A DNA stretch of 40,812 bases from an uncultured Erwinia sp. (GTDB lineage Bacteria; Pseudomonadota; Gammaproteobacteria; Enterobacterales; Enterobacteriaceae), in the NCBI GenBank assembly GCA_945290265.1, contig CALYQW010000028.1:1-40812 (forward strand), in the 5' to 3' direction. Made by a program: the position numbers and the translations under genes. Under the pieces are notes generated by a model, which saw only the letters and a list, made by a program, of their open reading frames with translations, had not been told where the DNA came from and did not search any database. This document shows, piece after piece, positions 24,987 to 37,196 of this stretch (position 1 is its first letter; every line of letters starts with the position of its first letter).

Positions 24987-25460
24987 ATGTTCAGTCCGCA
25001 TATTACCGTTGCCACCGTGGTGCAGGCTGGCGGAAAATTTCTGGTGGTGGAAGAACGCGTCAACGGCAAGCCCACCTGGAATCAGCCTGCCGGTCATCTG
25101 GAAGCCGATGAAACCCTGTTACAGGCGGCAGTGCGTGAACTTCAGGAAGAAACCGGAATACAGGCGGTACCCCAGGCTTTTCTCGGCCTGCATCAGTGGA
25201 TCGCCCCGGATGATACCCCGTTTATCCGCTTCCTGTTTGCCCTGGATTTGGCGGATATCTGCGACAACCAACCGCAGGACAGTGATATTGACTGCTGTCA
25301 CTGGCTGAGTGCCGGGACAATCCTGACCTCCGCGCAGTTACGCTCGCCGCTGGTAGCAGAAAGTCTGAGGGTTTATCAACAGGGTACGCGCTATCCGCTC
25401 AGCCTGCTGGCGGCGTTTAACTGGCCGTTCAGTGAAGATGCACCCGCGTGCGGCGCATGA
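24987..25460 (+). CDS. nudJ: Phosphatase NudJ (Nudix hydrolase)
   Basis: A 157-residue Nudix hydrolase. The Nudix box runs [20 protein letters not shown] followed by TGI, with the metal-binding [25 protein letters not shown] and [12 protein letters not shown] are as in E. coli NudJ, which removes phosphate from nucleoside tri- and diphosphates and from HMP-pyrophosphate of thiamine synthesis. Two ATGs are possible. The one at 24981 touches the AAAGGAG sequence, while ATG 24987 has proper spacing and matches the homologue, so I use 24987. It lies in the row rluE-nudJ-mnmA-hflD-purB. Confidence 0.95.
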   Translation: MFSPHITVATVVQAGGKFLVVEERVNGKPTWNQPAGHLEADETLLQAAVRELQEETGIQAVPQAFLGLHQWIAPDDTPFIRFLFALDLADICDNQPQDSDIDCCHWLSAGTILTSAQLRSPLVAESLRVYQQGTRYPLSLLAAFNWPFSEDAPACGA

Positions 25461-25524
25461 TAGACTATGACGCAATTTTATCAGAGTCGCCTTTAACGGC
25501 TCCTTAAAGTCGGGTACATCTCCT

Positions 25525-26643
25525 ATGTCTGTCAGCCAAAAAAAAGTGATCGTCGGTATGTCCGGCGGCGTTGATTCCTCCGTTTCTGCCTGGCTGCTGA
25601 TGCAGCAGGGTTATCAGGTTGAAGGCCTGTTTATGAAAAACTGGGAGGAGGATGATGGCGAAGAGTATTGTACCGCCGCCACCGATCTTGCCGATGCGCA
25701 GGCGGTGTGTGACAAACTGGGGATAGTGCTGCATACGGTAAACTTTGCCGCCGAATACTGGGATAACGTCTTCGAGCACTTCCTGCAGGAGTATCGTGCC
25801 GGGCGCACGCCTAATCCCGATATTCTGTGTAATAAAGAAATCAAATTTAAAGCCTTCCTGGAATTTGCTGCCGAAGATCTTGGTGCCGATTTTATCGCCA
25901 CCGGTCACTACGTGCGCCGCCGCGATATTAACGGCAGCAGCCAGCTGCTGCGCGGTATGGATGGCAATAAAGATCAGAGCTATTTTCTGTATACCCTCAG
26001 CCATCAGCAGATTGCCAAAAGCCTGTTCCCGGTGGGTGAGCTGGATAAGCCCGCAGTGCGACGCATTGCCGAACAGCTGGAGCTGGTCACCGCACAGAAA
26101 AAAGATTCCACCGGTATCTGCTTTATTGGTGAGCGCAAATTTACCGAGTTTCTGCGCCGCTACCTGCCGGCACAGCCGGGGGCTATCGTCAGCGTCGATG
26201 GCGAAACCGTGGGTGAACATCAGGGGCTGATGTACCACACCTTAGGTCAGCGTAAAGGGCTGGGTATTGGCGGCACCAAAGAAGGCAATGACGATCCCTG
26301 GTACGTGGTGGATAAAGACGTTGACGCTAACCAGCTGATTGTGGCCCAGGGCCATGACCATCCACGTCTGCAATCACGCGGCTTAATCGCCCAACAGCTG
26401 CACTGGGTCGATCGTCAGCCGCTCAGCGCCCCGTTGCGCTGTACGGTTAAAACCCGTTACCGTCAGGAAGATATATCCTGTCTGCTGAACCCGACCGGTG
26501 ATAACCAGATTGAAGTGCTGTTCGATGAGGCGGTGAGCGCCGTAACGCCGGGACAATCTGCGGTATTTTATCTTGATGATGTCTGCCTGGGCGGTGGGAT
26601 TATTGAACAGCGGCTGCCTTTAAGCCCGGACAATCCGGCGTAA
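25525..26643 (+). CDS. mnmA: tRNA-specific 2-thiouridylase MnmA
   Basis: A 372-residue enzyme that makes the 2-thio group of U34 in tRNA for Lys, Glu and Gln, taking sulfur from the IscS-Tus relay. The ATP-pyrophosphatase PP-loop [15 protein letters not shown] is at residues 11-25. The catalytic cysteines are at positions 102 ([12 protein letters not shown]) and 199 ([13 protein letters not shown]), as in E. coli. The central region [14 protein letters not shown] and the C-terminal beta-barrel part are complete. hflD follows after 50 bp. Confidence 0.98.
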   Translation: MSVSQKKVIVGMSGGVDSSVSAWLLMQQGYQVEGLFMKNWEEDDGEEYCTAATDLADAQAVCDKLGIVLHTVNFAAEYWDNVFEHFLQEYRAGRTPNPDILCNKEIKFKAFLEFAAEDLGADFIATGHYVRRRDINGSSQLLRGMDGNKDQSYFLYTLSHQQIAKSLFPVGELDKPAVRRIAEQLELVTAQKKDSTGICFIGERKFTEFLRRYLPAQPGAIVSVDGETVGEHQGLMYHTLGQRKGLGIGGTKEGNDDPWYVVDKDVDANQLIVAQGHDHPRLQSRGLIAQQLHWVDRQPLSAPLRCTVKTRYRQEDISCLLNPTGDNQIEVLFDEAVSAVTPGQSAVFYLDDVCLGGGIIEQRLPLSPDNPA

Positions 26644-26693
26644 CCCATATTCTGTCGTAATTTCAGCCGGTTAAGCTGGACACAGGAGTAAGC

Positions 26694-28738
<2,045 letters not shown>

Positions 28739-28747
28739 TTCTCCCCG

Positions 28748-28771
28748 GCGGGCTGCGCCAACGTAGCCCGC
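28748..28771 (+). terminator. Hairpin after purB
   Basis: GCGGGCT (28748-28754) pairs with AGCCCGC (28765-28771), loop 10 nt. The T tract is broken (GTTAAACTGTTGTTT). It directly abuts the PhoP-box-like site. Confidence 0.5.
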
Positions 28772-28787
28772 GTTAAACTGTTGTTTA
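28771..28787 (+). promoter_or_regulatory. PhoP-box-like site with promoter of phoPQ
   Basis: CGTTAA-ACTGT-TGTTTA has the correct two hexamers 5 nt apart; the second matches (T/G)GTTTA fully and the first at 4 of 6. A TATACT -10 element starts at 28800, 12 bp further, the spacing known for PhoP-activated promoters. This suggests autoregulation of phoPQ. Confidence 0.6.
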
Positions 28788-28857
28788 CCTGCCCGCACTT
28801 ATACTGCTACGGTTAGCCATTCCGGCGAACGCTACAGCCTGTTAAGGAATAAAGCTT

Positions 28858-29532
28858 ATGCGCGTATTAGTTGTGGAAGATAATCCGCTGCTGCGTCATC
28901 ATCTGGCGGTACAGCTGCGCGAAATGGGTCATCAGGTAGATGCCGCTGAAGATGCGAAAGAAGCTGACTACTTTCTCAGCGAACATACCCCGGATATTAC
29001 TCTGGTTGACCTGGGTCTGCCTGATGAAGAAGGCATTGATCTAATCCGCCGCTGGCGCAGTCAGGCGGCAAAACAACCGATCCTGGTGCTGACCGCGCGC
29101 GATAGCTGGCAAAATAAAGTTGAGGCGCTGGAAGCCGGTGCCGACGACTACGTCACTAAACCCTTTCATATTGAAGAAGTGGTCGCCCGTATGCAGGCGC
29201 TGATGCGCCGCAACAGCGGACTGGCCTCACAGGTGATTGTTCTTGATGCCTTGCGCGTCGACCTCTCACGGCGCGAACTGAGCGTGGACGGCCACAATAT
29301 TAAACTCACCGCGTTTGAATACACCATTGTTGAAACCCTGGTACGCAATGCCGGTAAAGTGGTCAGTAAAGACTCGCTGATGCTGCAGCTGTACCCCGAT
29401 GCCGAACTGCGGGAAAGCCATACCATTGATGTGTTGATCGGGCGACTGCGTAAAAAGATTCAGGCGGTTTGGCCGGCTGAAGTCATTACCACGGTGCGCG
29501 GCCAGGGCTATCGTCTCGATCCGGATAGCTGA
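28858..29532 (+). CDS. phoP: Response regulator PhoP
   Basis: A 224-residue OmpR-family regulator. The receiver domain (1-115) has the acidic pair in VVEDN, phospho-acceptor Asp51 in [11 protein letters not shown], Thr in LVLTARDS and Lys in YVTKPFH. The winged-helix domain (about 125-222) has [18 protein letters not shown] and [15 protein letters not shown]. PhoP controls magnesium uptake, lipid A modification and resistance to cationic peptides and acid, also in plant-associated relatives. The stop overlaps the phoQ ATG by one base, so both are translated together. A PhoP-box-like site lies upstream. Confidence 0.98.
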   Translation: MRVLVVEDNPLLRHHLAVQLREMGHQVDAAEDAKEADYFLSEHTPDITLVDLGLPDEEGIDLIRRWRSQAAKQPILVLTARDSWQNKVEALEAGADDYVTKPFHIEEVVARMQALMRRNSGLASQVIVLDALRVDLSRRELSVDGHNIKLTAFEYTIVETLVRNAGKVVSKDSLMLQLYPDAELRESHTIDVLIGRLRKKIQAVWPAEVITTVRGQGYRLDPDS

Positions 29533-30983
29533 TGCGATTGCTGCGCCGAAATAAACCCTTATCACTGCGGGTACGCTTTTTACTGGCCACCGCTGCCGTG
29601 GTGCTTACCATGTCACTTTCTTACGGGATGGTGGCAGTGTTTGGCTATGTGGTCAGCTTTGATAAAAATACCTATCGGGTACTGCGCAGCGAAAGCAATA
29701 TGTTTTATACCCTGGCACAGTGGCAGGATAATCGCCTGAGCATTGTGCAGCCGGAGAGGATCTCCCTCAATTTTCCGGCGCTGGTGTTTATCTACGATCA
29801 GCAGGGTAAACTTCTCTGGCAACAGCGTGATGTGCCGGATATCCGTAATAAAATCCGCCGAAGCTGGCTGATGCGCTCTGATTTCTTTGAAATAGATACC
29901 AGCAATCGTATCAGTCGCGAAGCGGTGGGTAATGATCGTGATGTCCAGAAAAAACTGACGGAATATGACGACGACGACAATGATACCTTTACCCACTCTG
30001 TGGCGGTTAATCTTTATCCGGCCACCAGCAGCCTGCCGACGCTAACCATCGTGGTAGTGGACTCCATTCCGCAGGAGTTACAGCATTCCGATGTGGTCTG
30101 GTCGTGGTTCAGCTATGTGCTGCTGGCCAACCTTTTGCTGATTGTTCCCCTGCTGTGGCTGGCTGCGCACTGGAGCCTGCGCCCGATCGGCACTCTGGCA
30201 GCCCAGGTGCATCAGCTGGAGGACGGCAGCCGGGAAAACCTCGATCCGCGCCCGCCTCAGGAACTGCAGGGGCTGGTGATGAATCTTAATATGCTGTTAA
30301 ACAACCAGCGTCAGCATTACACCCGTTACCGTACCACGCTCAGCGACTTAACCCACAGCCTGAAAACCCCACTGGCGGTACTGCAAACCACCCTGCGCTC
30401 ACTGCGTAACGGCAAGAGTCTGTCGGTGGAACAGGCGGAACCCATTATGCTGGAGCAGATCAGCCGTATTTCCCAGCAAATTGGCTACTATTTGCACCGC
30501 GCCAGCATGAAGGGCGATCACCCTGCGCTGAAACGCGATTTGCATTCGGTACCGGCACTACTCGACGGCCTGTGTTCTGCTCTGAATAAAGTGTATCAAC
30601 GTAAAGGCGTGGTACTGACGCTGGATATTTCCCCGGAGATCGCCTTTCTGGGCAATCAGGATGACTTCATGGAAGTCATGGGCAATGTGCTGGATAACGC
30701 CTGCAAATACTGTCTGGAGTTTGTTGAGGTGCGCGCCAATCAGGGCGAGGAGTCGCTGGAACTGATAGTGGACGACGATGGTCCCGGCATCCCCGAAAGC
30801 AAACGCGACCTGGTGTTTATTCGCGGTCAGCGCGCCGATACCATGCGCCCCGGTCAGGGGCTGGGGCTGGCGCTGGCGCGTGAAATTCTGGAACAGTACC
30901 AGGGGGATATTGTGGCGGAAACCAGTCCGGCTGGCGGAGCCAGCATGAAGATGATTTTCCGCAATCAGGATCGCATGGCATAG
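29532..30983 (+). CDS. phoQ: Sensor histidine kinase/phosphatase PhoQ
   Basis: A 483-residue inner membrane sensor. Membrane helix 1 is at about 16-38 and helix 2 at about 195-215. The periplasmic sensor lies between them and carries an acidic patch ([10 protein letters not shown]), which holds Mg2+ against the membrane and responds when divalent cations fall or cationic peptides or acid arrive. A HAMP domain follows. The dimerisation helix has the phosphorylated His275 in [13 protein letters not shown]. The ATPase domain has [19 protein letters not shown] and [10 protein letters not shown]. coli PhoQ has 486 residues. Confidence 0.98.
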   Translation: MRLLRRNKPLSLRVRFLLATAAVVLTMSLSYGMVAVFGYVVSFDKNTYRVLRSESNMFYTLAQWQDNRLSIVQPERISLNFPALVFIYDQQGKLLWQQRDVPDIRNKIRRSWLMRSDFFEIDTSNRISREAVGNDRDVQKKLTEYDDDDNDTFTHSVAVNLYPATSSLPTLTIVVVDSIPQELQHSDVVWSWFSYVLLANLLLIVPLLWLAAHWSLRPIGTLAAQVHQLEDGSRENLDPRPPQELQGLVMNLNMLLNNQRQHYTRYRTTLSDLTHSLKTPLAVLQTTLRSLRNGKSLSVEQAEPIMLEQISRISQQIGYYLHRASMKGDHPALKRDLHSVPALLDGLCSALNKVYQRKGVVLTLDISPEIAFLGNQDDFMEVMGNVLDNACKYCLEFVEVRANQGEESLELIVDDDGPGIPESKRDLVFIRGQRADTMRPGQGLGLALAREILEQYQGDIVAETSPAGGASMKMIFRNQDRMA

Positions 30984-31050
30984 TTCAGTGGTATCTGCCG
31001 GAGACCGCGACTGTTATAATTAGCTTATATTGGCGTTTCAGGAAATCATC

Positions 31051-32178
31051 ATGGACTTTCAGCTCCATCTCAACTGGCCGGACTTTATTCAGCGTTACTG
31101 GCAAAAGCGCCCGGTAGTGCTTAAACGCGGCTTCAAAAATTTTATCGATCCAATTTCTCCCGATGAACTCGCCGGCCTGGCGATGGAAAATGAAGTCGAC
31201 AGCCGGCTGGTCAGCCATCAGGACGGTCAGTGGCAGGTCGCGCACGGTCCGTTTGAAAGCTTCGACCATTTGGGGGAAAACAACTGGTCACTGCTGGTGC
31301 AGGCGGTGGATCACTGGCATGAGCCGGCCGCCGCGCTGATGGCTCCGTTCCGCCATCTGCCCGACTGGCGCATTGACGATCTGATGATCTCCTTTGCGGT
31401 ACCCGGCGGCGGCGTTGGCCCGCATTTCGATCAGTATGACGTGTTTATTATTCAGGGCACCGGCCGCCGTCGCTGGCGGGTGGGAGAAAAACAGGGGCTG
31501 AAACAGCACTGCCCGCATCCCGATCTGCTGCAAGTTGAACCCTTCGAGGCAATTATTGATGAAGAAATGGAGCCGGGCGATATCCTGTATATTCCGCCGG
31601 GATTCCCGCACGAAGGTTATTCGCTGGAAAACGCAATTAATTATTCCGTAGGCTTCCGCGCCCCCAGCGGCCGCGAACTGATTAGCGGCTTTGCGGATCA
31701 TGTGCTGGCACATGAGCTGGGCAGCCACCGTTTCAGCGATCCTGATATCGCGCCACGCACCAACAGCGCCGAGATCCGCCCTGAGGAACTGGACGGAGTG
31801 CGTAAGATGATGCTGGATCTGATAAACCAGCCCGACTGCTTTAATCATTGGTTTGGTGAGTTTATTTCGCAGTCGCGTCATGAGCTGGATATTGCCCCGG
31901 TGGAGCCACCGTATCAGCCGGATGAAATTTATGATGCATTACAACAGGGCGAGCAGCTGATCCGCCTCGGCGGACTGCGGGTCATTACCGTGGCAGATGC
32001 AGTGTATATCAACGGTGAACAGCTGGAATCACCGCATCAGGCGGCACTGAACGCGCTGTCCGCGCAACGGCTGATCGGTCAGCAGCAGCTTGGTGAAGCG
32101 CTGGACGACCCTGCCTTCCTCGCGCAGCTGGCGGCGCTGGTCAACAGCGGTTACTGGTACTTTGCCGATCAGGAATAA
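31051..32178 (+). CDS. roxA: Ribosomal protein uL16 arginine 3-hydroxylase RoxA (YcfD)
   Basis: A 375-residue JmjC-type 2-oxoglutarate/Fe(II) oxygenase that hydroxylates an arginine of ribosomal protein L16. Iron ligands are visible as the HxD in GGGVGPHFDQYDVFI and a distal His in YIPPGFPHEGY. WQKRPVVLKRGFKNFIDPIS at the N-terminus and the dimerisation and C-terminal winged-helix parts are as in E. coli (373 residues). I use ATG 31051, which gives the conserved N-terminus and has AGGA 8 nt upstream; an earlier in-frame TTG at 31030 is unlikely. It follows phoQ by 67 bp and may be partly co-transcribed. Confidence 0.95.
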   Translation: MDFQLHLNWPDFIQRYWQKRPVVLKRGFKNFIDPISPDELAGLAMENEVDSRLVSHQDGQWQVAHGPFESFDHLGENNWSLLVQAVDHWHEPAAALMAPFRHLPDWRIDDLMISFAVPGGGVGPHFDQYDVFIIQGTGRRRWRVGEKQGLKQHCPHPDLLQVEPFEAIIDEEMEPGDILYIPPGFPHEGYSLENAINYSVGFRAPSGRELISGFADHVLAHELGSHRFSDPDIAPRTNSAEIRPEELDGVRKMMLDLINQPDCFNHWFGEFISQSRHELDIAPVEPPYQPDEIYDALQQGEQLIRLGGLRVITVADAVYINGEQLESPHQAALNALSAQRLIGQQQLGEALDDPAFLAQLAALVNSGYWYFADQE

Positions 32179-32279
32179 GCGCTTTACCCGCCGCGCTCAG
32201 CGGCGGACATAACAAATCGGTCAGACGTTTAGCCTGGCTGTCCGTCCGGACGTGATAACGCGCAAGCAGCGGAGATTTT

Positions 32280-33452
32280 ATGCGCCCTCCTGTTTCACTG
32301 GCGGCTTTTGGCATTCCGGCACTGGTGGCCGGTTTTGTGGCGGTGCTGGTCAGCTATACCAGTTCCGCCGCCATCGTTTTTCAGGCGGCGGCGGCGGCTG
32401 GCGCGACGCCACAGCAAACCGCTGGCTGGCTGAGCATGCTGGGCCTGGCAATGGGCGGCACCTCACTGCTGCTGTCGCTGTGGTATCGCACGCCGATCCT
32501 TACCGCCTGGTCAACGCCTGGCGCCGCACTGCTGGTGACCAGTCTGCCGGGCACCAGCATTAATGACGCGGTGGGGGTATTTATTTTTGCTGCCACGTTA
32601 ACGGTGCTGTGCGGCGTTACCGGGCTGATTGCCCGCCTGATGAAATATATTCCGCAGGGCATTTCCAGCGCCATGCTGGCCGGGATCCTGCTGCGCTTCG
32701 GCACTGATGCCTTTCACGCGCTACAGATAAATTTTACCCTGTGTGGCACCATGTGCCTGGTCTGGCTGGTGATGCGCCGCTGGCTGCCGCGTTATGCTAT
32801 CGTACTGGCGGTGCTGGCGGGTCTGGCGGTTACCGCGCTCCAGGGCAATATTCACAGCGATATCGGTCAGGACATAGTGCTGCCCCACTGGGTCACGCCG
32901 CATTTCTCTGTCGGCACGCTGCTGGGCACTGGTTTTCCCTTTTTTATCGTCACGATGGCGTCACAGAATGCGCCGGGTATCGCCGCACTGCAGGCGGCCG
33001 GGTATCGCGTACCGCTGTCGCCGCTGATTACCTGTATTGGTCTGGTCACGCTGCTGCTGGCACCCTTTGGCGTGTTTAACGTTTCGATAGCGGCAATTAC
33101 CGCTGCCATCTGTATGGGTAGCGAGGTCAACAGCGATCCTCAGCAACGTTACGGTGCGGCGGCCATTGCCGGGGGCTTTTATTTGCTGGCGGGGATCTTT
33201 GGCGGTGCCATCACCGGTCTGCTTACCGCCCTGCCGGCGGCGCTGATCCATACCATTGCCGGACTGGCGCTGCTGGGTACTATTATCGCCAGCCTGCAGC
33301 GGGCATTAGAGGATGAGCGTCAGCGTGATGCTGCGGCGATCACCTTTCTGATCACCGCATCCGGGCTGACGCTGTTTGGTGTGGGTGCCGCCTTCTGGGG
33401 TCTGGCGGGCGGCGTTATTGTGCGTCTGGTGGCATTTCGTCCGGCGCGCTGA
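32280..33452 (+). CDS. ydcO: BenE-family benzoate/H+ symporter-like transporter (YdcO)
   Basis: A 390-residue inner membrane protein with about 12 hydrophobic segments. LTAWSTPGAALLVTSLPG, MLAGILLRFGTDAF, FFIVTMASQNAPGIAALQAA and ASGLTLFGVGAAFWGLAGG match E. coli YdcO and BenE of Acinetobacter, a benzoate-proton symporter. No benzoate degradation genes adjoin it, so the substrate is not known. GGAG lies 7 nt before the ATG. In E. coli this interval, between roxA and cobB, holds pepT and potABCD, so the gene seems to sit in a rearranged position. It converges on cobB, with 8 bp between the stops. Confidence 0.9.
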   Translation: MRPPVSLAAFGIPALVAGFVAVLVSYTSSAAIVFQAAAAAGATPQQTAGWLSMLGLAMGGTSLLLSLWYRTPILTAWSTPGAALLVTSLPGTSINDAVGVFIFAATLTVLCGVTGLIARLMKYIPQGISSAMLAGILLRFGTDAFHALQINFTLCGTMCLVWLVMRRWLPRYAIVLAVLAGLAVTALQGNIHSDIGQDIVLPHWVTPHFSVGTLLGTGFPFFIVTMASQNAPGIAALQAAGYRVPLSPLITCIGLVTLLLAPFGVFNVSIAAITAAICMGSEVNSDPQQRYGAAAIAGGFYLLAGIFGGAITGLLTALPAALIHTIAGLALLGTIIASLQRALEDERQRDAAAITFLITASGLTLFGVGAAFWGLAGGVIVRLVAFRPAR

Positions 33453-33459
33453 GCGCCGG
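33441..33459. terminator. Hairpin at the converging ends of ydcO and cobB
   Basis: CCGGCGC-GCTGA-GCGCCGG overlaps the ydcO stop codon. GTTATT follows on the plus strand; the T content is low. Confidence 0.5.
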
Positions 33460-33460
33460 G

Positions 33461-34318
33461 TTATTCCGATTTGCGTGGCGCAGCCGGCAGGCCGTCGAGC
33501 AGCTTGCGTACCCAGGTCGGCACCACTTCACTGGCCAGCCCGTAGTGAGTTTCCGCAAACTGGCTGCCCACCTGGCTCGGTTCCAGATTCAGCTCAACGG
33601 TATGCGCCCCGTGCAGACGGGCTTCATGGACAAATCCCGCCGCCGGGTAGACGTGGCCGGAGGTGCCAATGGCGACGAAGTAATCTGCTGCGGCCAGCGC
33701 GGCACTGATTTCGTCCATCTGCAGCGGCATTTCGCCAAACCACACCACGTGCGGACGCAGCCTGGACGGGAACTGGCAGCAGTGACAGCGATCGTCCGGC
33801 TTCACGTCTCCAGCCCAGTGCAGGATCTGACCGCTGTTAACGCAGCGTACCTTCATCAGTTCGCCGTGCATATGGATCACATTACTGTTGCCGGCACGCT
33901 GATGCAGGTTATCAATATTTTGCGTCACCAGCAGGAAATTATCTCCCAGCGCCGCTTCCAGTTCCGCCAGTGCGGCATGGGCGGCATTGGGCTGTACCTC
34001 CGGCTGCTGCAGCTTACTGCGCCGGGCATTATAGAATGCCTGCACGCCATCAGGATCGCGGGCAAAGCCTTCCGGGGTGGCGACATCCTCCACCCGATGC
34101 TCTTCCCACAGCCCGTCTTCCGCACGAAACGTGCGGATACCGGATTCGGCTGAAATACCGGCACCGGTCAGCACCACGACTTTCGGCTGCGGAAAGCGGG
34201 CAATTTCGAGATTGCGATCGCGCTCAAAAATACGTTGACGAAAACGCTGGTGTACCTGACGTCGCGTTTTTTTGTAACGTGCCAGCCGTAAACGGCGGCG
34301 GGGTGTTCGCATAGTCAT
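33461..34318 (-). CDS. cobB: NAD-dependent protein deacylase (sirtuin) CobB
   Basis: A 285-residue class III sirtuin that removes acetyl and succinyl groups from lysines with NAD, for example reactivating acetyl-CoA synthetase. [18 protein letters not shown] binds NAD. The segment [12 protein letters not shown] and the catalytic His in VIHMHGE follow. The zinc site is CVNSGQ plus CHCCQFP, and [16 protein letters not shown] completes the fold. The arginine-rich N-terminus ([20 protein letters not shown]) resembles the long CobB isoform of Salmonella and E. coli. AAGGA precedes the ATG at 34318, only 2 bp after the nagK stop, so it is the last gene of lolCDE-nagK-cobB. Confidence 0.96.
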   Translation of the reverse strand: MTMRTPRRRLRLARYKKTRRQVHQRFRQRIFERDRNLEIARFPQPKVVVLTGAGISAESGIRTFRAEDGLWEEHRVEDVATPEGFARDPDGVQAFYNARRSKLQQPEVQPNAAHAALAELEAALGDNFLLVTQNIDNLHQRAGNSNVIHMHGELMKVRCVNSGQILHWAGDVKPDDRCHCCQFPSRLRPHVVWFGEMPLQMDEISAALAAADYFVAIGTSGHVYPAAGFVHEARLHGAHTVELNLEPSQVGSQFAETHYGLASEVVPTWVRKLLDGLPAAPRKSE

Positions 34319-34320
34319 GG

Positions 34321-35235
34321 TTAATCCTTAAGGTGCAGAAAAGCGGCACCGCGCATGCCGCCGGCATCGCCGTGACGCGCCAGGGCAAAACGCGGCGGTT
34401 TAGCCCCCGGCAACAGGTGGGCAATGACCCGTTCAGCCAGGCCGTTAAACAGTGCCGCAAAGTTGGATAAGCCACCGCCGATGACCACCAGATGGGGATC
34501 GAGCAGCGTCAGCAGATTACCCAGACACACCGCCAGCAGCTGACGGTAACGTTCAGTATGTGCCAGCGCGCGGGCATCACCGCGCTGGTACAGGGTAACA
34601 ATATCGACGGCGCTCAGTGGCTGACGGTAAAAATGCTGCCACAGGCAGGCAAAGCCGCTGCCGGAGAGCACCGTTTCCAGACAGCCGACCTTGCCGCAGC
34701 TGCATGGCCACAGCGGCAGGTCGCTACCCAATAGCGCCAGCGCATCGGCCGGCAAACGCATATGACCCAGTTCACCGGTCAGCGCATTGCGCCCGCTAAT
34801 CGCCTTACCGCCTGCAATCAGCCCGGCCCCCACGCCGGTGCCAAGGATTATCCCCAGCACCAGCGGGTAACGGCAAAACTCATCGTCCCAGGCTTCGGAC
34901 AGCGCAAAGCAGTTAGCATCATTGTCCAGCCGCACGTCGCGCTGCAGACGCTGGCTTAGGTCAGCCCGTAACGGGCGATGACACACCGCCGGGATATTGG
35001 CGCTGAACAGCGTACCGGTGTCCGGGTACAGCAGACCGGCAATGCCGACGCCGACGCGCCCCTGCTCACCACAGTTGGCATCGGCCTGCCGCGTCAGCTG
35101 ACACAGCACCTCGAGCAGCGCCGGATAATCATCAGTGGGCGTTGCCACCCGCTGCTGCCATACCTGCTCACGCCGGGCGTTATACACCCCGAGCGCGATT
35201 TTACTGCCACCAATATCAAAGCCATAATAATACAT
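34321..35235 (-). CDS. nagK: N-acetyl-D-glucosamine kinase NagK
   Basis: A 304-residue ROK-family kinase that phosphorylates GlcNAc from murein recycling to GlcNAc-6-P. It has the ATP phosphate motif in [18 protein letters not shown], and the active-site Asp in [19 protein letters not shown]. The sugar-binding stretch is [11 protein letters not shown], followed by the zinc-binding [10 protein letters not shown]. It ends [15 protein letters not shown]. It starts 12 bp after lolE and 2 bp before cobB, the same order as in E. coli. Confidence 0.97.
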   Translation of the reverse strand: MYYYGFDIGGSKIALGVYNARREQVWQQRVATPTDDYPALLEVLCQLTRQADANCGEQGRVGVGIAGLLYPDTGTLFSANIPAVCHRPLRADLSQRLQRDVRLDNDANCFALSEAWDDEFCRYPLVLGIILGTGVGAGLIAGGKAISGRNALTGELGHMRLPADALALLGSDLPLWPCSCGKVGCLETVLSGSGFACLWQHFYRQPLSAVDIVTLYQRGDARALAHTERYRQLLAVCLGNLLTLLDPHLVVIGGGLSNFAALFNGLAERVIAHLLPGAKPPRFALARHGDAGGMRGAAFLHLKD

Positions 35236-35247
35236 ATCTGCTCCCGG

Positions 35248-36492
35248 TTACTGACCGCTGAGCACACGCGCCGGATCGATACGGCTGGCGCGCCGTGCCG
35301 GATACCAGCTGGCGATCAGGCTGAGTACCAGCGAGGTTGCCAGCACAAAGGCCACGTCACGCCAGTGCAGTTCTGAAGGCAGAAAATCAATAAAGTAGAT
35401 ATCCCCTGACAGCAGATGATAGCCAGTGACTTTTTCCAGCGCGTTAATTACCGGCGTCAGATTCAGCGCCAGCAGGACGCCGACCACCACCCCACTGACG
35501 CTACCCACCAGCCCGGCCAGCAGGCCGTACCAGACAAAGATAGCGCGGATCAGCGCGTCTTTAGCCCCAAGGGTACGCAGCACCGCGATATCACTGCTTT
35601 TGTCTTTTACCGCCATCACCAGGGTGGAAACGATATTAAAACAGGCCACGCTAATCACCAGCACCATCGCCAGATACATAATCGCGCGGATCATCTGAAT
35701 ATCGCGGTACATGTAGCCGTAAGTACCAATCCAGCTGCGCACGTAGACATAGGTGTTAGTAATACGTCCGGCATCCTGCACCACCTGATGGGCAGCAAAG
35801 GGATCGCTGGCCTTAATCGCAATGCCGCTGACGTTGCTGCCCATTGCCAGCATCTGCTGGGCGTCGGTCAGCGGCACCAGCGCCAGACTGTGATCGAGCA
35901 TCCCCCTCAGGGCAAGAATGCCGCCAACCTGCAGGCGCACGCGCTTCGGCTGCAACAGCTTATGCTGCGGATCGCTGTCGGGGATCATAATCGTCAGCCA
36001 GTCACCGGCTTTCACCTTCATACTGTCGGCAACCCCCTTCCCTAACATAATCTGCTGTTTACCCGGCTGAAAACGCTGCCAGGCACCGTCAAGGGCATAG
36101 GACGGCAGCGCACTCAGGCGGGTTTCCTGCTGCGGATCGACGCCCTTAACCTGCACCGCCTGCAGCTTGCTGCCGCTTTCAATCAGTCCGGTAAAGTTGA
36201 TATAAGGCGCCGCACCCGCCACGCCAGGTACCTGTTCAATTTTCGGGATCAGCGTCTGCCAGCCGGTAAACGGCTGATTGACCGGTTCAATTTCACCGTG
36301 GGGCACTACCGCCAGAATGCGGTTATTCAGCTCACGCTCAAAGCCGTTCATCGCACTAAGGCCGACGATCAGCACCGCCACTCCCAGTGCAATACCAATG
36401 GTGGAAATAGCGGAAATCAGTGACACCATGCCGCCGCGTTGGCGCCCGCGACTGAAACGCAGGCCCAGTAATAATGAAAGCCCGCCCACCAT
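35248..36492 (-). CDS. lolE: Lipoprotein-releasing ABC transporter permease LolE
   Basis: A 414-residue inner membrane subunit of LolCDE, which lifts mature outer membrane lipoproteins out of the inner membrane and hands them to LolA. Membrane helix 1 is at about 25-47 ([20 protein letters not shown]), followed by a large periplasmic domain. The MacB/FtsX-type C-terminal helices start at about 270, with [20 protein letters not shown] and a close ending [16 protein letters not shown]. The length equals E. coli LolE. The ATG overlaps the lolD stop by one base. Confidence 0.97.
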   Translation of the reverse strand: MVGGLSLLLGLRFSRGRQRGGMVSLISAISTIGIALGVAVLIVGLSAMNGFERELNNRILAVVPHGEIEPVNQPFTGWQTLIPKIEQVPGVAGAAPYINFTGLIESGSKLQAVQVKGVDPQQETRLSALPSYALDGAWQRFQPGKQQIMLGKGVADSMKVKAGDWLTIMIPDSDPQHKLLQPKRVRLQVGGILALRGMLDHSLALVPLTDAQQMLAMGSNVSGIAIKASDPFAAHQVVQDAGRITNTYVYVRSWIGTYGYMYRDIQMIRAIMYLAMVLVISVACFNIVSTLVMAVKDKSSDIAVLRTLGAKDALIRAIFVWYGLLAGLVGSVSGVVVGVLLALNLTPVINALEKVTGYHLLSGDIYFIDFLPSELHWRDVAFVLATSLVLSLIASWYPARRASRIDPARVLSGQ

Positions 36493-37196
36493 CAGAGGCT
36501 ACCCGCCAGCGTCAGTTGGGCACTGAGCTGCCCGTCACGCATTTCCCTCTGCCGTTTCATGCGCTTTGCCAGCTGCAGATCGTGGGTCACCACCAGGAAT
36601 GCGGTGCCCTGGCGCTGGTTCAGTTCGCCCAGCAGATCAAAAATGGCGTCCGCATTGCGCGCATCCAGGTTACCGGTAGGTTCATCGGCCAGTACCAGAC
36701 GCGGGTTATTGACCAGCGCGCGGGCAATCGCTACGCGCTGACGCTCACCGCCGGAGAGTTCAGCCGGACGATGCGCCGCACGATTGGACAGTCCGACCGC
36801 CTGCAGCATCTCCAGCGCCTTCTGCTGCGCTTCTGCGGTATTGCTGCGACCAATCAGCAGCGGCATCGCCACGTTTTCCAGTGCGCTAAAGTCCGGCAGC
36901 AGATGATGAAACTGATAAATAAAGCCCAGCTTACGGTTACGCAGCTCTGCTTTGGCCGCCGAAGACATATCATTCAGTGACTGACCATCAAAGATCACCT
37001 CACCGGAAGTCGGGGTATCCAGTCCACCCAGCAGGTGCATCAGGGTACTTTTACCGGAACCGGAACTGCCGACGATTGCCATCATCTCACCAGACTCGAC
37101 GCTGAAACAAACATTGTGCAGCACATCAGTCTGCACGCTGCCCTCCTGATAGCGTTTACACAGCTGATTGCACTGTAACAGGATCGGGTTACTCAT
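36492..37196 (-). CDS. lolD: Lipoprotein-releasing ABC transporter ATPase LolD
   Basis: A 234-residue ATPase of the LolCDE complex. Walker A is [18 protein letters not shown], the signature motif [15 protein letters not shown], Walker [16 protein letters not shown], and the H-loop [12 protein letters not shown]. The Q-loop segment [20 protein letters not shown] is characteristic of LolD/MacB-type ATPases. The start at 37196 overlaps the end of lolC by 8 bp, and the end overlaps lolE by one base, so the three genes are tightly coupled. Confidence 0.97.
   Translation of the reverse strand: MSNPILLQCNQLCKRYQEGSVQTDVLHNVCFSVESGEMMAIVGSSGSGKSTLMHLLGGLDTPTSGEVIFDGQSLNDMSSAAKAELRNRKLGFIYQFHHLLPDFSALENVAMPLLIGRSNTAEAQQKALEMLQAVGLSNRAAHRPAELSGGERQRVAIARALVNNPRLVLADEPTGNLDARNADAIFDLLGELNQRQGTAFLVVTHDLQLAKRMKRQREMRDGQLSAQLTLAGSL

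Noticed and set aside
25504-26238. 244-codon minus-strand ORF opposite mnmA
   Set aside because: Antisense shadow; mnmA is certain from its catalytic motifs.
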